Assembly: GCA_012729655.1 (NCBI GenBank)
Contig: JAAYCS010000189.1
Coordinates: 1-64,000 of the forward strand
Length of the DNA: 64,000 nt
Direction of reading: 5' to 3'
DNA from: Desulfovibrionales bacterium
GTDB lineage: Bacteria > Desulfobacterota > Desulfovibrionia > Desulfovibrionales > Desulfomicrobiaceae
In this document: positions 34,878 to 43,526 of the stretch, one piece after another
How the letters are laid out: every line of letters begins with the position of its first letter
Position numbering within the stretch: the stretch's first letter is position 1
The notes under the pieces: model-generated
What the model was told of the DNA's origin: nothing
The model's database searches: none
The model's input: the letters and a program-made list of their open reading frames with translations, nothing else
Program-made: the position numbers and the translations under genes

Positions 34878-35432
34878 CTAGAACCCCACGGAGGGAACTG
34901 CCCGGTCGGCCAGGTTCTCCAGCTCGAAGAACTCCGCCTTCTCGAACCCGAAACGCCCGGCCACCAGGTTGGACGGGAAAGATTCCACGGCAATGTTCAG
35001 ATCGCGCGCCGCCCCGTTGTAGTAGCGGCGGGAAAGCTGGATCTGCTCCTCGATTTCCTGCAACGTGGATTGAAGTTGCGCAAAATTCGTATTGGCCTTC
35101 AAATCCGGATAGCTCTCTGCCAGGGCGATGAGCTTACCCAAGGCCGCTCCCAGCAGCCCCTGGGCCTGGGCCGTTTCCCCCACGCCATGGGCGTTCTGGG
35201 CCAGATTTCGCAGCCGCACCACCTCTTCCAGGGTTTCCTTTTCATGGGCCGCATAGGCCTTGACCGTGGACACCAGGTTCGGAATCAGGTCCGTGCGCCT
35301 CTTGAGCTGCACATCGATGCCGCTCCAGGCCTCTTCAACCATGTTCCGCTTGCGTACCAGGCCATTGTAAATGCCAATGGCCCACAGCACTATCCCGGCC
35401 ACCAATCCCAGAAGAACAAGAAATGTGATCAT
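34878..35432 (-). CDS. LemA family protein
   Basis: The 184-residue protein has one N-terminal membrane helix (ITFLVLLGLVAGIVLWAIGIY) and a helical-bundle domain with the family signature: NMVEEAWSGIDVQLKRRTDLIPNLVSTVKAYAAHE, then ALAESYPDLKANTNFAQLQ and ARRYYN-like RRYYNGAARDLN. It is probably anchored in the cytoplasmic membrane. It is the first gene of a two-gene unit with the DUF2207 protein, separated by 5 nt. Its molecular function is unknown. Confidence 0.93.
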   Translation of the reverse strand: MITFLVLLGLVAGIVLWAIGIYNGLVRKRNMVEEAWSGIDVQLKRRTDLIPNLVSTVKAYAAHEKETLEEVVRLRNLAQNAHGVGETAQAQGLLGAALGKLIALAESYPDLKANTNFAQLQSTLQEIEEQIQLSRRYYNGAARDLNIAVESFPSNLVAGRFGFEKAEFFELENLADRAVPSVGF

Positions 35433-35742
35433 GCTACCTCCCTGTATGTGCGTATTTTATAGAACATTGCTCTCGCCTTGAAAAGCAAAGCCTTGGCTTG
35501 TGCTCCTGTCAGCCAGCGTCATCCGATGGGGAGCTGCCGCTCTGCCCAATGATCGGTTTCCCTCCCGCTGCTGTACCACAAGCAGCCCACCTTTATGCTT
35601 GCGCTTATCGTGAGAAATGACATTACGTTAAATCATACGAAGATCTTGGCGGGGCTGGTTTGCACAACTTGTTCGTGCTGTGGTCCCCTCGGGCATGCAG
35701 GGTATCCGTGTGATGGTTTCTGCAACATATGAGGAGAGGAGT
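35433..35742. other. Intergenic stretch between divergent lemA and thioesterase genes
   Basis: Holds the 5' regions of both genes. I see no gene, repeat or clear promoter pair in it. An in-frame upstream extension of the thioesterase gene is possible but lacks a ribosome site. Confidence 0.5.
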
Positions 35743-36234
35743 GTGGAGGATAAATCAGAACCCGCCGGGCTTACAGGACCGCACCTGATCGAGATGGGGG
35801 CCTGGATCAGTTGCGCACCGTTCGAACGATTGCTGGATATGAAAATTGTCGAAGCGGCTGGAGGACGTGCGGTGTTGTCCATGCCTTTTCGCATCGACCT
35901 CGCCCAGGGAGCCGGACTGATGCACGGCGGGGCACTTGTCAGCCTGGCGGATACCGCCGTCGTCATGGCAATCAAGAGCCTTGTGCCTCCGGGGACCCAT
36001 TTTGCAACGATTTCTCTGGAAACCGTATTTCTGTATCCGGTCAAACAGGGAGTTGTCATTGCCAGAGCCCGGGTAGTGTCGCAGGAAGACAGGATCGTGC
36101 AGGGACAGGCGATAGTTTACAATGAACAGGAACGGCCGGTGCTCGAATTCACGTCGACATTCAAAATGGCGCGAGACAGGAGAATCAGGGGGGTCGTTTT
36201 CCGGGACAGCGAAGACCTGGGTGAGCGGATTTAG
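35743..36234 (+). CDS. PaaI-type hotdog-fold thioesterase
   Basis: A hotdog-fold acyl-CoA thioesterase of about 163 residues. I chose the GTG at 35743 because GGAGAGGA lies 4 nt upstream; earlier ATGs in the frame have no ribosome site. The fold signature is QGAGLMHGGALVSLADTAVVMAIKS (HGG with the following helix), then THFATISLETVFLYPVKQG. It hydrolyses an acyl- or aryl-CoA thioester in the cytoplasm, but the substrate cannot be read from the sequence. It converges on the sigma-54 activator gene downstream. Confidence 0.82.
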   Translation: MEDKSEPAGLTGPHLIEMGAWISCAPFERLLDMKIVEAAGGRAVLSMPFRIDLAQGAGLMHGGALVSLADTAVVMAIKSLVPPGTHFATISLETVFLYPVKQGVVIARARVVSQEDRIVQGQAIVYNEQERPVLEFTSTFKMARDRRIRGVVFRDSEDLGERI

Positions 36235-36394
36235 ATTGGCCGACATTGAGTCCTGGAAGATCACGGTGCGATCGGGCCACCGCCCATGCACGGAATCGTC
36301 CGGAACGCCGGTCCGGTTCGGCCGGGGTCCTGCTCAACACAGCTTCTCATCAGCCCTGGACCTGGGCCGGAGAGTTCAGGACGCAGGGTGTCGT

Positions 36395-37834
36395 TCAGCG
36401 AAATTTCCAGGCATCCTCGCCCAGACGGGCCAGAATCTTCTGCAGGGCCACGCGCGACAGGCCGGAGATCCTGGCGGCCTCCGACACGTTGCCCTTGGTC
36501 TGGGCCAGCACCTCGTGCACGTAGGCCAGGGTGAAGGCGTTGACGACCTCGGCCTTGGCGGCCTTGTAATCCCCCAGGGGCGCCTGCGGCGCGGGAACGC
36601 AGACCGGCATGGGGACGGGCAGGCACCCGTCCTGGCACACCAGACGGACTAGGCCCATGTCCACGCGGTCCGAAGGGGCGAAGACCGTCAGCCGGCGCAC
36701 GAAGTTCTGCAGTTCGCGCACGTTGCCGGGCCAGGGGTTGCCCGCCATCCAGTGCAGGACCTCCGGGTCCACCGTCTTCTCGGCCAGCCCCATCTCGCGG
36801 CAGGCCACGCGGAAGAAATGCCCGGCCAGGAGCGGGATGTCCTCGGACCGGTCCCGCAGGGGCAACAGGGTGATGGAGAGCACGTTCAGACGGTAGTAGA
36901 GGTCCTCCCGGAAGGTCTTGGCCTTCAGGGCGGCCTCGAGGTCCTGATTGGTGGAGGCTATGACGCGCACGTCGACCTTCACGGAGCGGTTCGAACCCAC
37001 GGGCCGGACCTCGCCCTCCTGCAGCACGCGCAGAAGCTTGGTCTGCACGGCCGGGGAGATGTCGCCGATTTCGTCGAGGTGGATGGTCCCCTTGTCGGCG
37101 GCGGCGAAAAGCCCCTTGTGGTCGCGGTCGGCGCCGGTGAAGGATCCCTTGGCGTGGCCGAAAAGCTCGCTTTCGAGCAGATTCTCGGGGATGGACGGGC
37201 AGTTGACCGCCAGGAACGGCCTAGCCGCCCTCGACCCCAGATGATGGATCATGCGCGCCACCAGTTCCTTGCCCGTGCCCGATTCACCCCGGACCAGGAC
37301 CGTGTACTCCGACTGGGCCACGGCCGCGATGGTCCGCTTCAGCTGCCGCATGGCCGTTCCCTCGCCGATCAGCTCCCCTCCCGCTTCCTTGCTGGCCAGA
37401 ATCTGGCGCAGACGGCTGTTTTCCTCCAGCAGCCGGCTGCGCTCCAGCCCCTTCTCGACCACCCGGATGAGCTGATCCTGTTCGATGGGCTTGGTCAGGA
37501 AATCATAGGCCCCGGCCCGCAGGGCCTCCACGGCCGTCTCGATGGTCCCGTAGGCCGTGAGTACGACCATGCTCAACTCTGGCTGCACGGCCAATGCCTG
37601 GTTCAGGAGTTGCAACCCGGTCATCTCCGGCATGCGCAGGTCCGTGATCATGAGCTGGGCCGGCTTTTCCGCCAGCACGCGCAACGCCTCGCCGCCGCTG
37701 TGCACGGCGACCGCGTCGAGACCGGGAAAACGGCCCCCGACGAGTCGTGCCAGGCCGCGCGCGAAATCCGCCTCGTCGTCGACGATGACGACCCGCAACC
37801 CTTGAATGTGATGGTTCGCTGCTGTCATGTTCAT
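36395..37834 (-). CDS. Sigma-54-dependent response regulator (NtrC-type)
   Basis: The 479-residue activator has a receiver domain (residues 12-128: VVIVDDEADF, phospho-acceptor Asp in MITDLRMPEM, Lys in TKPIE). An AAA+ domain follows (Walker A GESGTGKE, the sigma-54 contact loop as ELFGHAKGSFTGA, Walker B GTIHLDEIGDI). A Fis-type HTH closes the protein (NVSEAARISGLSRVALQKIL). The usual GAFTGA is GSFTGA. The gene starts 13 nt after the heme-sensor kinase gene. Likely targets include the upstream YeiH operon, where TTTGCA half-sites and a -24/-12-like element occur. That link is inference. Confidence 0.92.
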   Translation of the reverse strand: MNMTAANHHIQGLRVVIVDDEADFARGLARLVGGRFPGLDAVAVHSGGEALRVLAEKPAQLMITDLRMPEMTGLQLLNQALAVQPELSMVVLTAYGTIETAVEALRAGAYDFLTKPIEQDQLIRVVEKGLERSRLLEENSRLRQILASKEAGGELIGEGTAMRQLKRTIAAVAQSEYTVLVRGESGTGKELVARMIHHLGSRAARPFLAVNCPSIPENLLESELFGHAKGSFTGADRDHKGLFAAADKGTIHLDEIGDISPAVQTKLLRVLQEGEVRPVGSNRSVKVDVRVIASTNQDLEAALKAKTFREDLYYRLNVLSITLLPLRDRSEDIPLLAGHFFRVACREMGLAEKTVDPEVLHWMAGNPWPGNVRELQNFVRRLTVFAPSDRVDMGLVRLVCQDGCLPVPMPVCVPAPQAPLGDYKAAKAEVVNAFTLAYVHEVLAQTKGNVSEAARISGLSRVALQKILARLGEDAWKFR

Positions 37835-37847
37835 GTGTCGGGCATCC

Positions 37848-40265
37848 TCACTGCAGGGCTTCGGCCGCGGCCGGCGGGAGCAGGACCGTGAACCGTGCCC
37901 CGCCCATGGGCGAGCGCTCCACGGCGACCTCGCCGTCCGCGTCGCGGACCATGCCGTAGACCACGGTCAGGCCCAGGCCAGTGCCGGCGCCGATGGCCTT
38001 GGTGGAATAGAAGGGGTCGAATAAGTGCGGCGCATCCTCGGCAGACACGCCCGGACCGTTGTCCTCCACGATGATGGCCACCCGGCTGTCCGCCGACCGG
38101 ACACGGATCGCGATCTCGCCGCCCTCCTCGGCCACCGCGTCCACGGCGTTGATGACGAGGTTGCTGACGACCTGCTCGAGTTCCCCGATGCCCATGCGGA
38201 CCATGAGCGGCTCGGCCGGACAATCAAGCCAGAGCCGCGCGCTTTTTTTGGCCGCTTGCACGGAAAAGACGTCCCGGACCGAGGCGGCCACGCCGCAGGC
38301 GTCGGCCGTGCCCGAACCGGCAGTCTTGGGCCGGGCGAAGTTGAGGAGCTCCTGCAGGACGCGCTGCGCCTGCCGGGTGTGGCGCTCGATGACATCCAGG
38401 TCCGCGACCTGCTGCGGGTCCGTGATGACCTGCCGCAGGAGGCCGGCGTAGCAGAGGATGACCCCGAGGGGGTTGTTGATCTCGTGGGCCAGACCGGCCG
38501 TGAGCTTGCCCACGGTGGCCATCTTCTCGGAATGCCAGACCTGGGCGCGCATCCGCTTCTCCATCGTGGTCTCCCGCACGTAGACCACCACGCAGTCCGT
38601 CTGGCCGCCCTGGCCGCGGGCCGGGTACATGGACAGGGAGAAGGAGCGCCCGCCGGGCAGCTCCACTTCACGCTGGTCCGGGGTCCCGCGGCGGATGGCC
38701 TCCAGCATGGGGCACTGCCCGACCTCGGGGTCGTAGAAGATGGCCAGCATGTTCCCGTCCGTGCGCTGCCCGTCCGTCAGTTCCGAGGTCAGGTTGCGGG
38801 CGGCCTGGTTCACGGTCAGCACGGCGCAACTCGAATCCATGAGGGCCAGGGGGTCGGTGATGCCCTCGACGATAGTCTCCAGCACGTTCATCTGCCGGAT
38901 GAGGCTGTCGATGGCTGTCAGGTTTTCCGCCGCCGTGCCGAGCTGGCGGCCCAGGGCCTGCAGCACGCCCTGGTCGTGGCGGGAGGCTTCGGCCTCGGTC
39001 TCCCAGTACAGGCAGAGAATGCCCTCGGCGTTGCCCGAACTGGATTCGACGGGCACGAATATCCTCGAACCGGACAGCACGCAGGCGCTGCTGGTCAGCG
39101 CCCCAACGAAATCCTCGGGCATCTCGGGGCTCTCGTCCGACTCGGGCCAGACGAAATAATTCTGGGAGGCCATGGTGCAGACATAGGCGATGCGGCTGGC
39201 CTCGAACCTCCTGCAAATCTGGGGCAGGGCCAGGCGCCACAGCTCGGAGCGCGAACCGCTGCGGCGCATGTCGTCGAGGAGGCTGACAAAGAGCTGCACG
39301 TCGGCCTGTCGGGCGGCCGCCTCGTGGGACAGCTCGTCGGTGCGTTCGTCGACCATGCGACGCAGGTTCTCGGCGTAGTCCTGAAGCTGGCGCCGGGCCT
39401 CGTAGAGGTGATCCCCCATCTGCTCCATGCCTTCGACCAGTTCCTCGATCTCGTCGCCCTGTTCCAGCTTGCGCAGGATGGCCGACCCCTCGGCGTCGGC
39501 CACGTTGCGCCGGAAGACGTTGTTCAGACGCTTCAGGTTGTTGACCACGAGCACCCGGAACAGGACGTTGGTGGCCGAAAAAAAGAGAAGAGCCCCGAAG
39601 GCGAAAAAGGAGAAGTAGGTCAGGATGGTCTGCTGCACACGGCCCACGCTGCTGTGCACGGAGATGCCCACGAAATCCACGCCGGCGATGGCGCCCAGCT
39701 CCTTGCCGAACCCTCTGCCCCCGTAGAGAGAGGCCAGCTCGGGCGGCGCGTCCTCGGGCTGCCCGTGGCAGTACATGCAGCTCTCGTCGAAGCGCACGGC
39801 GCGGGCCTTGATGTAGTACCTCTCGTCGTCCATGGTCTTGTAGCCCTGCCAGAGGGTCTGTTCCGGATTGGCGCGGAAATAGCCGATCAGGTCCCGCTCG
39901 TGGACGTTGGCCTCATAGGCCGGGTTGCGCGCCTCGATGGCCACGCGGCGGTAGACCACGCCCTCGTGGTCGTCGTTGATGGAGGCCATGATGGTCCGGG
40001 AGATGTAGGAGGAGGACATGGCCTCGATGACGAAGGTCGCCGGCAGGCGCTCGTACATGGCCGGCCGGAGCACGTCGCGCACGTAGTGCTGGATGGAGTC
40101 CACGTTCTTGAAGATGAGCAGGGCCTTGTCCTGGACCTCCTCCTCGAGGACGTTCTTCATGTGCAGGTAGAACCCGGTGGAGAAACCGATGCCCAGGATG
40201 AGGGCGGCAACGAGCAGGCCGGAGACGAACTTGGTCTGTATTCTCAAAGGCTTCGGGATATGCAT
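37848..40265 (-). CDS. Sensor histidine kinase with periplasmic c-type heme (DUF3365-like) domain
   Basis: The 805-residue kinase has N-terminal helix VSGLLVAALILGIGFSTGFYL, then a periplasmic domain of about 165 residues. That domain ends in ESCMYCHGQPEDAP (CxxCH at about residues 163-167), as in DUF3365/Tll0287-like heme sensors. A second helix (about 218-240) and HAMP-like segment follow, then a GAF-like domain (about 330-450), a PAS domain, HisKA (HEINNPLGVILCYAGLL) and HATPase (EDNGPGVS, GAGTGLGLTVVYG). It is likely a redox or gas/ligand sensor signalling to the adjacent sigma-54 regulator. The export machinery for cytochrome c maturation is assumed. Confidence 0.88.
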   Translation of the reverse strand: MHIPKPLRIQTKFVSGLLVAALILGIGFSTGFYLHMKNVLEEEVQDKALLIFKNVDSIQHYVRDVLRPAMYERLPATFVIEAMSSSYISRTIMASINDDHEGVVYRRVAIEARNPAYEANVHERDLIGYFRANPEQTLWQGYKTMDDERYYIKARAVRFDESCMYCHGQPEDAPPELASLYGGRGFGKELGAIAGVDFVGISVHSSVGRVQQTILTYFSFFAFGALLFFSATNVLFRVLVVNNLKRLNNVFRRNVADAEGSAILRKLEQGDEIEELVEGMEQMGDHLYEARRQLQDYAENLRRMVDERTDELSHEAAARQADVQLFVSLLDDMRRSGSRSELWRLALPQICRRFEASRIAYVCTMASQNYFVWPESDESPEMPEDFVGALTSSACVLSGSRIFVPVESSSGNAEGILCLYWETEAEASRHDQGVLQALGRQLGTAAENLTAIDSLIRQMNVLETIVEGITDPLALMDSSCAVLTVNQAARNLTSELTDGQRTDGNMLAIFYDPEVGQCPMLEAIRRGTPDQREVELPGGRSFSLSMYPARGQGGQTDCVVVYVRETTMEKRMRAQVWHSEKMATVGKLTAGLAHEINNPLGVILCYAGLLRQVITDPQQVADLDVIERHTRQAQRVLQELLNFARPKTAGSGTADACGVAASVRDVFSVQAAKKSARLWLDCPAEPLMVRMGIGELEQVVSNLVINAVDAVAEEGGEIAIRVRSADSRVAIIVEDNGPGVSAEDAPHLFDPFYSTKAIGAGTGLGLTVVYGMVRDADGEVAVERSPMGGARFTVLLPPAAAEALQ

Positions 40266-40429
40266 GGGCCTGCCTGGGACCAGTGCCGCTTCGGCGGAGG
40301 AGCGGCGGACGGAGATGATCGGGCCGGGAGGGCGCGCCGCCGGTGGACGGGCGCCTCACGAATTCGATTAGACGAGACGGGGTGGACTGGCAAGGGCCGG
40401 ACGAGGCGGCCGGCCGGGAGCGGTGGCGT

Positions 40430-40663
40430 TCATCGCTGCTTGAGAACCTCGTACAGATAGTTCTCCCCTTCCTTCACCTGCTCCACGTCGGTGTAGTAGT
40501 ACCGCGTGGGGTCGATGCCGTTGTCCGCCAGGTACAGAGACATGCGGTGCAGCACCCCGACGGAGTTGGTCAGCATGGGCAGGAAGAGATAGACGAAGGC
40601 CAGGGCCATGCCCAGGGCCAGGACGAAATTCCTCAGTCGCACGGGCAAGCTTTGTGGGTTCAT
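40430..40663 (-). CDS. Small membrane partner of the YeiH-type transporter (copy 1)
   Basis: A 77-residue protein with one membrane helix (LALGMALAFVYLFLPMLTNSV) and a polar tail reading DPTRYYYTDVEQVKEGENYLYEVLKQR-like sequence. The tail motif YTD..E..EG..Y recurs in the small gene after the second YeiH copy (60412-60708), so the pairing is conserved. It lies 54 nt after the transporter gene in the same direction. I know no name for it; an accessory subunit of the transporter is inferred from this repeated arrangement. Confidence 0.75.
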   Translation of the reverse strand: MNPQSLPVRLRNFVLALGMALAFVYLFLPMLTNSVGVLHRMSLYLADNGIDPTRYYYTDVEQVKEGENYLYEVLKQR

Positions 40664-40717
40664 GGCTTGGGGTCCTGTGCGGCCGGGAGGGCGAACCCTC
40701 CCGGCCGATATGTGGTT

Positions 40718-42460
40718 TTAGATCTTGGCCGTGATTTCCGGGAAGACCACGTAGAACATGACGTAGGCCATGGCCAGGGTCAGGGCCAGGTTGAAGCTCT
40801 GGCCGCAGACGTACAGGATGACCGGCTTGCCGCCCTTGAAGTACTTGGCCAGCTCGCGGAAGTTGGTGGACAGGCCGATGGCGGCGAAGGACAGGGCGAA
40901 GAACCAGTCGCGCAGGAGCCTGGTCCCGCCGCGCACGATGCCATGTTCCATGACCGCGTCGCCCAGGTCCTTGCCCATGCCCTGATCCAGGATCGAGAAC
41001 ATGATGGATGCGGCGATGAAGCCCAGCACGAACTTGGGGAAGCGATGCCAGATTTCGCCAGCCCCGACGGTGTGGCCCGTTTCGGTGGCCTCGACCTTGG
41101 TGACCCAGTAGAGCGCGACGCAGAAGGCCGTCACGCCGATCATGACGTTCTGGATCATCTTGATGGTCGCGGCCACGTACATGGCCTTCTGTCCCAGGAA
41201 CGCGCCGGCCGCGGCCACCGCGCCGGTGGAGTCGATGGTGCCGCCCATCCAGGCCCCGCCAAGGACCTCGGGCATGCCCACGGCCTTGATGAAGGCCGGC
41301 ATGGCGATCATCATGATGGCGGTGAAGACCAGGGACAGGCCGATGGACAGGGTCAGCTCCTCCTTCTTGGCCCGGCAGGCCGCCGCCGTGGCGATGGCCG
41401 CGGAGGTGCCGCAGACCGACATGTCGGCGGAGATGACGATGTTCAGGGTCCGCGAAGGCATCTTCAGTATGGTCTGACCAAAAGCGTAGGTCACGACGAT
41501 GACAATGGGCGTGACGACCCAGGCCACGAAGATGCCGGGGATGCCGATGGCCACGATCTTGTTGAAGAGGACCTCGGCGCCCAGGAGCACGAGGCCGGTC
41601 TTGATGAAGAACTCGACCTGGCAGGACGGCAGCACCCATTTGGGGGTGCCCACGGTGTTGGCGATGAGCATGCCCAGGACCACGCCCCAGGCCTCGGCGC
41701 CGAAACCGTACTGCTTGGAGATGGCCTGGCCGCCCAGTACATAGGCCAGAACGGCGACCAGGAAGACCATGGTGAAGCCCTGTACGAACTCCATCATGTT
41801 CTTGCCCATCATGGCGATGCCCACGCCGAAGGCCAGGGCCAGGAACACGCACAAACCGATGAGACTGGGGATCAGGTTGAAGGCCTTGTTCTCGGTCTTC
41901 TTCTTGGCGTCGCCGGCGGCCTTGTTGGCGTCACGCCAGGCCTTGATCTTGGCGGAAGCGTCTTCGTTCAAGGCCGTGTCTTTGAACATGGCGCCAGCGG
42001 CGGCTTCCTCGGCGGCAACGGCGGCGGTCAGCGCGGCCTCGGCCTTGCCCTTGGCCTCTTCATACTTGGGCATGGCCTTTTCATTCTTGGCCTTGGCCTG
42101 CTCTTCACTCTGCATCAAAGCGTCGAGGGGGTTGGACGTCCAGGCACCCGGCTTCTTGGTCCAGTGCGCGGCGAACTTGCCGAAGGGGGTGCTACTCCCC
42201 CGGAGCTTGCCCTTGTCGTCCTGAGCCTTGTACCAGGCGATGGTCTTGAAGGGGGCCTTGGCCGCCTCGGCGGCCTGGATCTCATTGGCGGCCTGGATCT
42301 TTGCGGCGAATTCATCCTTGGGGCCGAAGCTGGTGTAGGCCAGGATGCACACGGCGATGATAATGAAGCCGAGCCAGATGGCCAGGTAGTCCTCTTTCTT
42401 CCACAAGTCCGACCACTGGCTCTTGCCGTGGTCAATGACGACGTTGCTGTCTTGGGCCAT
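40718..42460 (-). CDS. Enlarged YeiH/UPF0324-family putative sulfate/sulfite exporter (copy 1)
   Basis: A 580-residue membrane protein starting at the ATG with GGAGGAAG upstream. The C-terminal ~370 residues form the UPF0324 (Cons_hypoth698) core of about ten helices. It includes [52 protein letters not shown] and [22 protein letters not shown]. The first ~200 residues are an addition: one helix (about 35-55), then an Ala/Lys/Glu-rich probable coiled coil. The family is linked to sulfur oxyanion export, but the substrate is not established here. It heads the operon with its small partner, heme kinase and sigma-54 regulator downstream. Confidence 0.82.
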   Translation of the reverse strand: MAQDSNVVIDHGKSQWSDLWKKEDYLAIWLGFIIIAVCILAYTSFGPKDEFAAKIQAANEIQAAEAAKAPFKTIAWYKAQDDKGKLRGSSTPFGKFAAHWTKKPGAWTSNPLDALMQSEEQAKAKNEKAMPKYEEAKGKAEAALTAAVAAEEAAAGAMFKDTALNEDASAKIKAWRDANKAAGDAKKKTENKAFNLIPSLIGLCVFLALAFGVGIAMMGKNMMEFVQGFTMVFLVAVLAYVLGGQAISKQYGFGAEAWGVVLGMLIANTVGTPKWVLPSCQVEFFIKTGLVLLGAEVLFNKIVAIGIPGIFVAWVVTPIVIVVTYAFGQTILKMPSRTLNIVISADMSVCGTSAAIATAAACRAKKEELTLSIGLSLVFTAIMMIAMPAFIKAVGMPEVLGGAWMGGTIDSTGAVAAAGAFLGQKAMYVAATIKMIQNVMIGVTAFCVALYWVTKVEATETGHTVGAGEIWHRFPKFVLGFIAASIMFSILDQGMGKDLGDAVMEHGIVRGGTRLLRDWFFALSFAAIGLSTNFRELAKYFKGGKPVILYVCGQSFNLALTLAMAYVMFYVVFPEITAKI

Positions 42461-42524
42461 GGGTGTTTCTTCCTCCTGCTGATTGAAAATCCTTCCCGCT
42501 ACGGGCACTTCTCAGGATCCTTCT

Positions 42525-42541
42525 ATCAAAAGGCGTACCAA
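42525..42541 (-). promoter_or_regulatory. Candidate sigma-54 promoter of the YeiH operon (copy 1)
   Basis: On the minus strand TTGGTACGCCTTTTGAT resembles the -24/-12 consensus TTGGCACG-N4-TTGCW. The -24 half is nearly perfect; the -12 half has GA instead of GC. It lies about 65 nt upstream of the start codon. Confidence 0.45.
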
Positions 42542-42614
42542 TCACCCGCTCCATAAAACATCAACAATCACAGCTGACTATGTAATAAGGGCAATCAACG
42601 GGTCGTACCTTGCC

Positions 42615-42640
42615 TTTGCAGTTGCAAACCTGGGTTTGCA
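42615..42640. promoter_or_regulatory. TTTGCA half-site array, possible enhancer for the sigma-54 activator
   Basis: Three TTTGCA half-sites in alternating orientation. They form two overlapping palindromes: TTTGCA-GT-TGCAAA (42615-42628) and TGCAAACC-TG-GGTTTGCA (42623-42640). The array sits roughly 75-115 bp upstream of the candidate -24/-12 element, a normal position for an NtrC-type enhancer. Confidence 0.5.
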
Positions 42641-42687
42641 CGCATCAGGGGCTGCTGCTCCGACGTGGCAGGACAATGTTTGACCGG

Positions 42688-42737
42688 AAAAAACGAATCC
42701 GGCGGGAAAACCGCAACGACGCGGCTTCCCCGCCGGA
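42688..42737 (-). terminator. Terminator after mlaA
   Basis: TCCGGCGGG pairs with CCCGCCGGA, with an inner CCGC/GCGG stem. On the minus strand CGTTTTTT follows. It lies 21 nt beyond the mlaA stop codon. Confidence 0.88.
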
Positions 42738-42758
42738 GGACGGAGAGATGTGCGAGGC

Positions 42759-43526
42759 CTATTTATGGATGTCCAACTCCCGCTTCTTGCTCGAGAAAAA
42801 TCGGACGAGTTGATACTCAAAGGGGCTGCCGGTCTCGTAGTAACGGAACTTGACCTGATGCCGCGCGTCCACGGCCTTGACTGAATACACCCCCGTGGTG
42901 GCCGTGCTGCGGGCGGCCCAGCCCATGCCATCGAAGAACATGTCCGCAGTGTTGAGGTTCATGACCGCATCCACGGCCAACCCTCCGGTATCGCGGACAT
43001 TGGAGGGGCCGAACACCGGAAGGATGAGATAGGGGCCTGCTGGAGCTCCCCAAAAACCCAGGGTCTGTCCGAAATCTTCCTGCTCCTGGGGGATGCCCCC
43101 GTTGCCGAGCACGTCAAAAAGGCCCCCCACCCCGATGGTCGTGTTGAATATGAACCGCCCCAGGGACACGGACGCCTTCTTGGCCTTGCCCTGCAGGACA
43201 GAGTTCACGAAGATGGAAATCTCTTTGAGATTGTTGAAAATATTGGATACACCCTGCTGCACTGGGTCAGGTAGTATCTCTTCGTACACATTGACTACCG
43301 GCAGATAGACGTAGCGGTCCAGCTGGGCGTTGAAATGGTACATACGGCGGTTGAATCCTTCCCAGGGGTCTTCCACCAGGAACGGACGCTCCACTGCCGA
43401 ATCTTCTGCCAGACCCCGATGCACGGGAGCCTGAAACGGCCCGGGCCGGTGTTCGGGAGCACTTGCACAACCAACGACACTGACAAACAGAACAATGAGA
43501 AAAAGTATGCGCATGGTCGTTCTCAC
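42759..43526 (-). CDS. mlaA: MlaA (VacJ) outer-membrane lipoprotein, phospholipid transport
   Basis: The 255-residue lipoprotein (lipobox VVGC) removes mislocalised phospholipids from the outer leaflet of the outer membrane in the Mla pathway. Family motifs are DPWEGFNRRMYHFNAQLDRYV, GVSNIFNNLKEISIFVNSVLQG, RFIFNTTIGVGGLFDVLG and DFGQTLGFWGAPAGPYLILPVFGPS. The GTG at 43526 overlaps the stop of the upstream hydrolase (GTGA); an ATG at 43514 is the alternative start. The other mla genes are not in this window. Confidence 0.93.
   Translation of the reverse strand: MRTTMRILFLIVLFVSVVGCASAPEHRPGPFQAPVHRGLAEDSAVERPFLVEDPWEGFNRRMYHFNAQLDRYVYLPVVNVYEEILPDPVQQGVSNIFNNLKEISIFVNSVLQGKAKKASVSLGRFIFNTTIGVGGLFDVLGNGGIPQEQEDFGQTLGFWGAPAGPYLILPVFGPSNVRDTGGLAVDAVMNLNTADMFFDGMGWAARSTATTGVYSVKAVDARHQVKFRYYETGSPFEYQLVRFFSSKKRELDIHK

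Noticed and set aside
38025-42556. Two long rightward frames (811 and 737 codons) opposite the kinase and YeiH copy 1
   Set aside because: Both are antisense shadows of GC-rich genes, with no initiation signals or domains.
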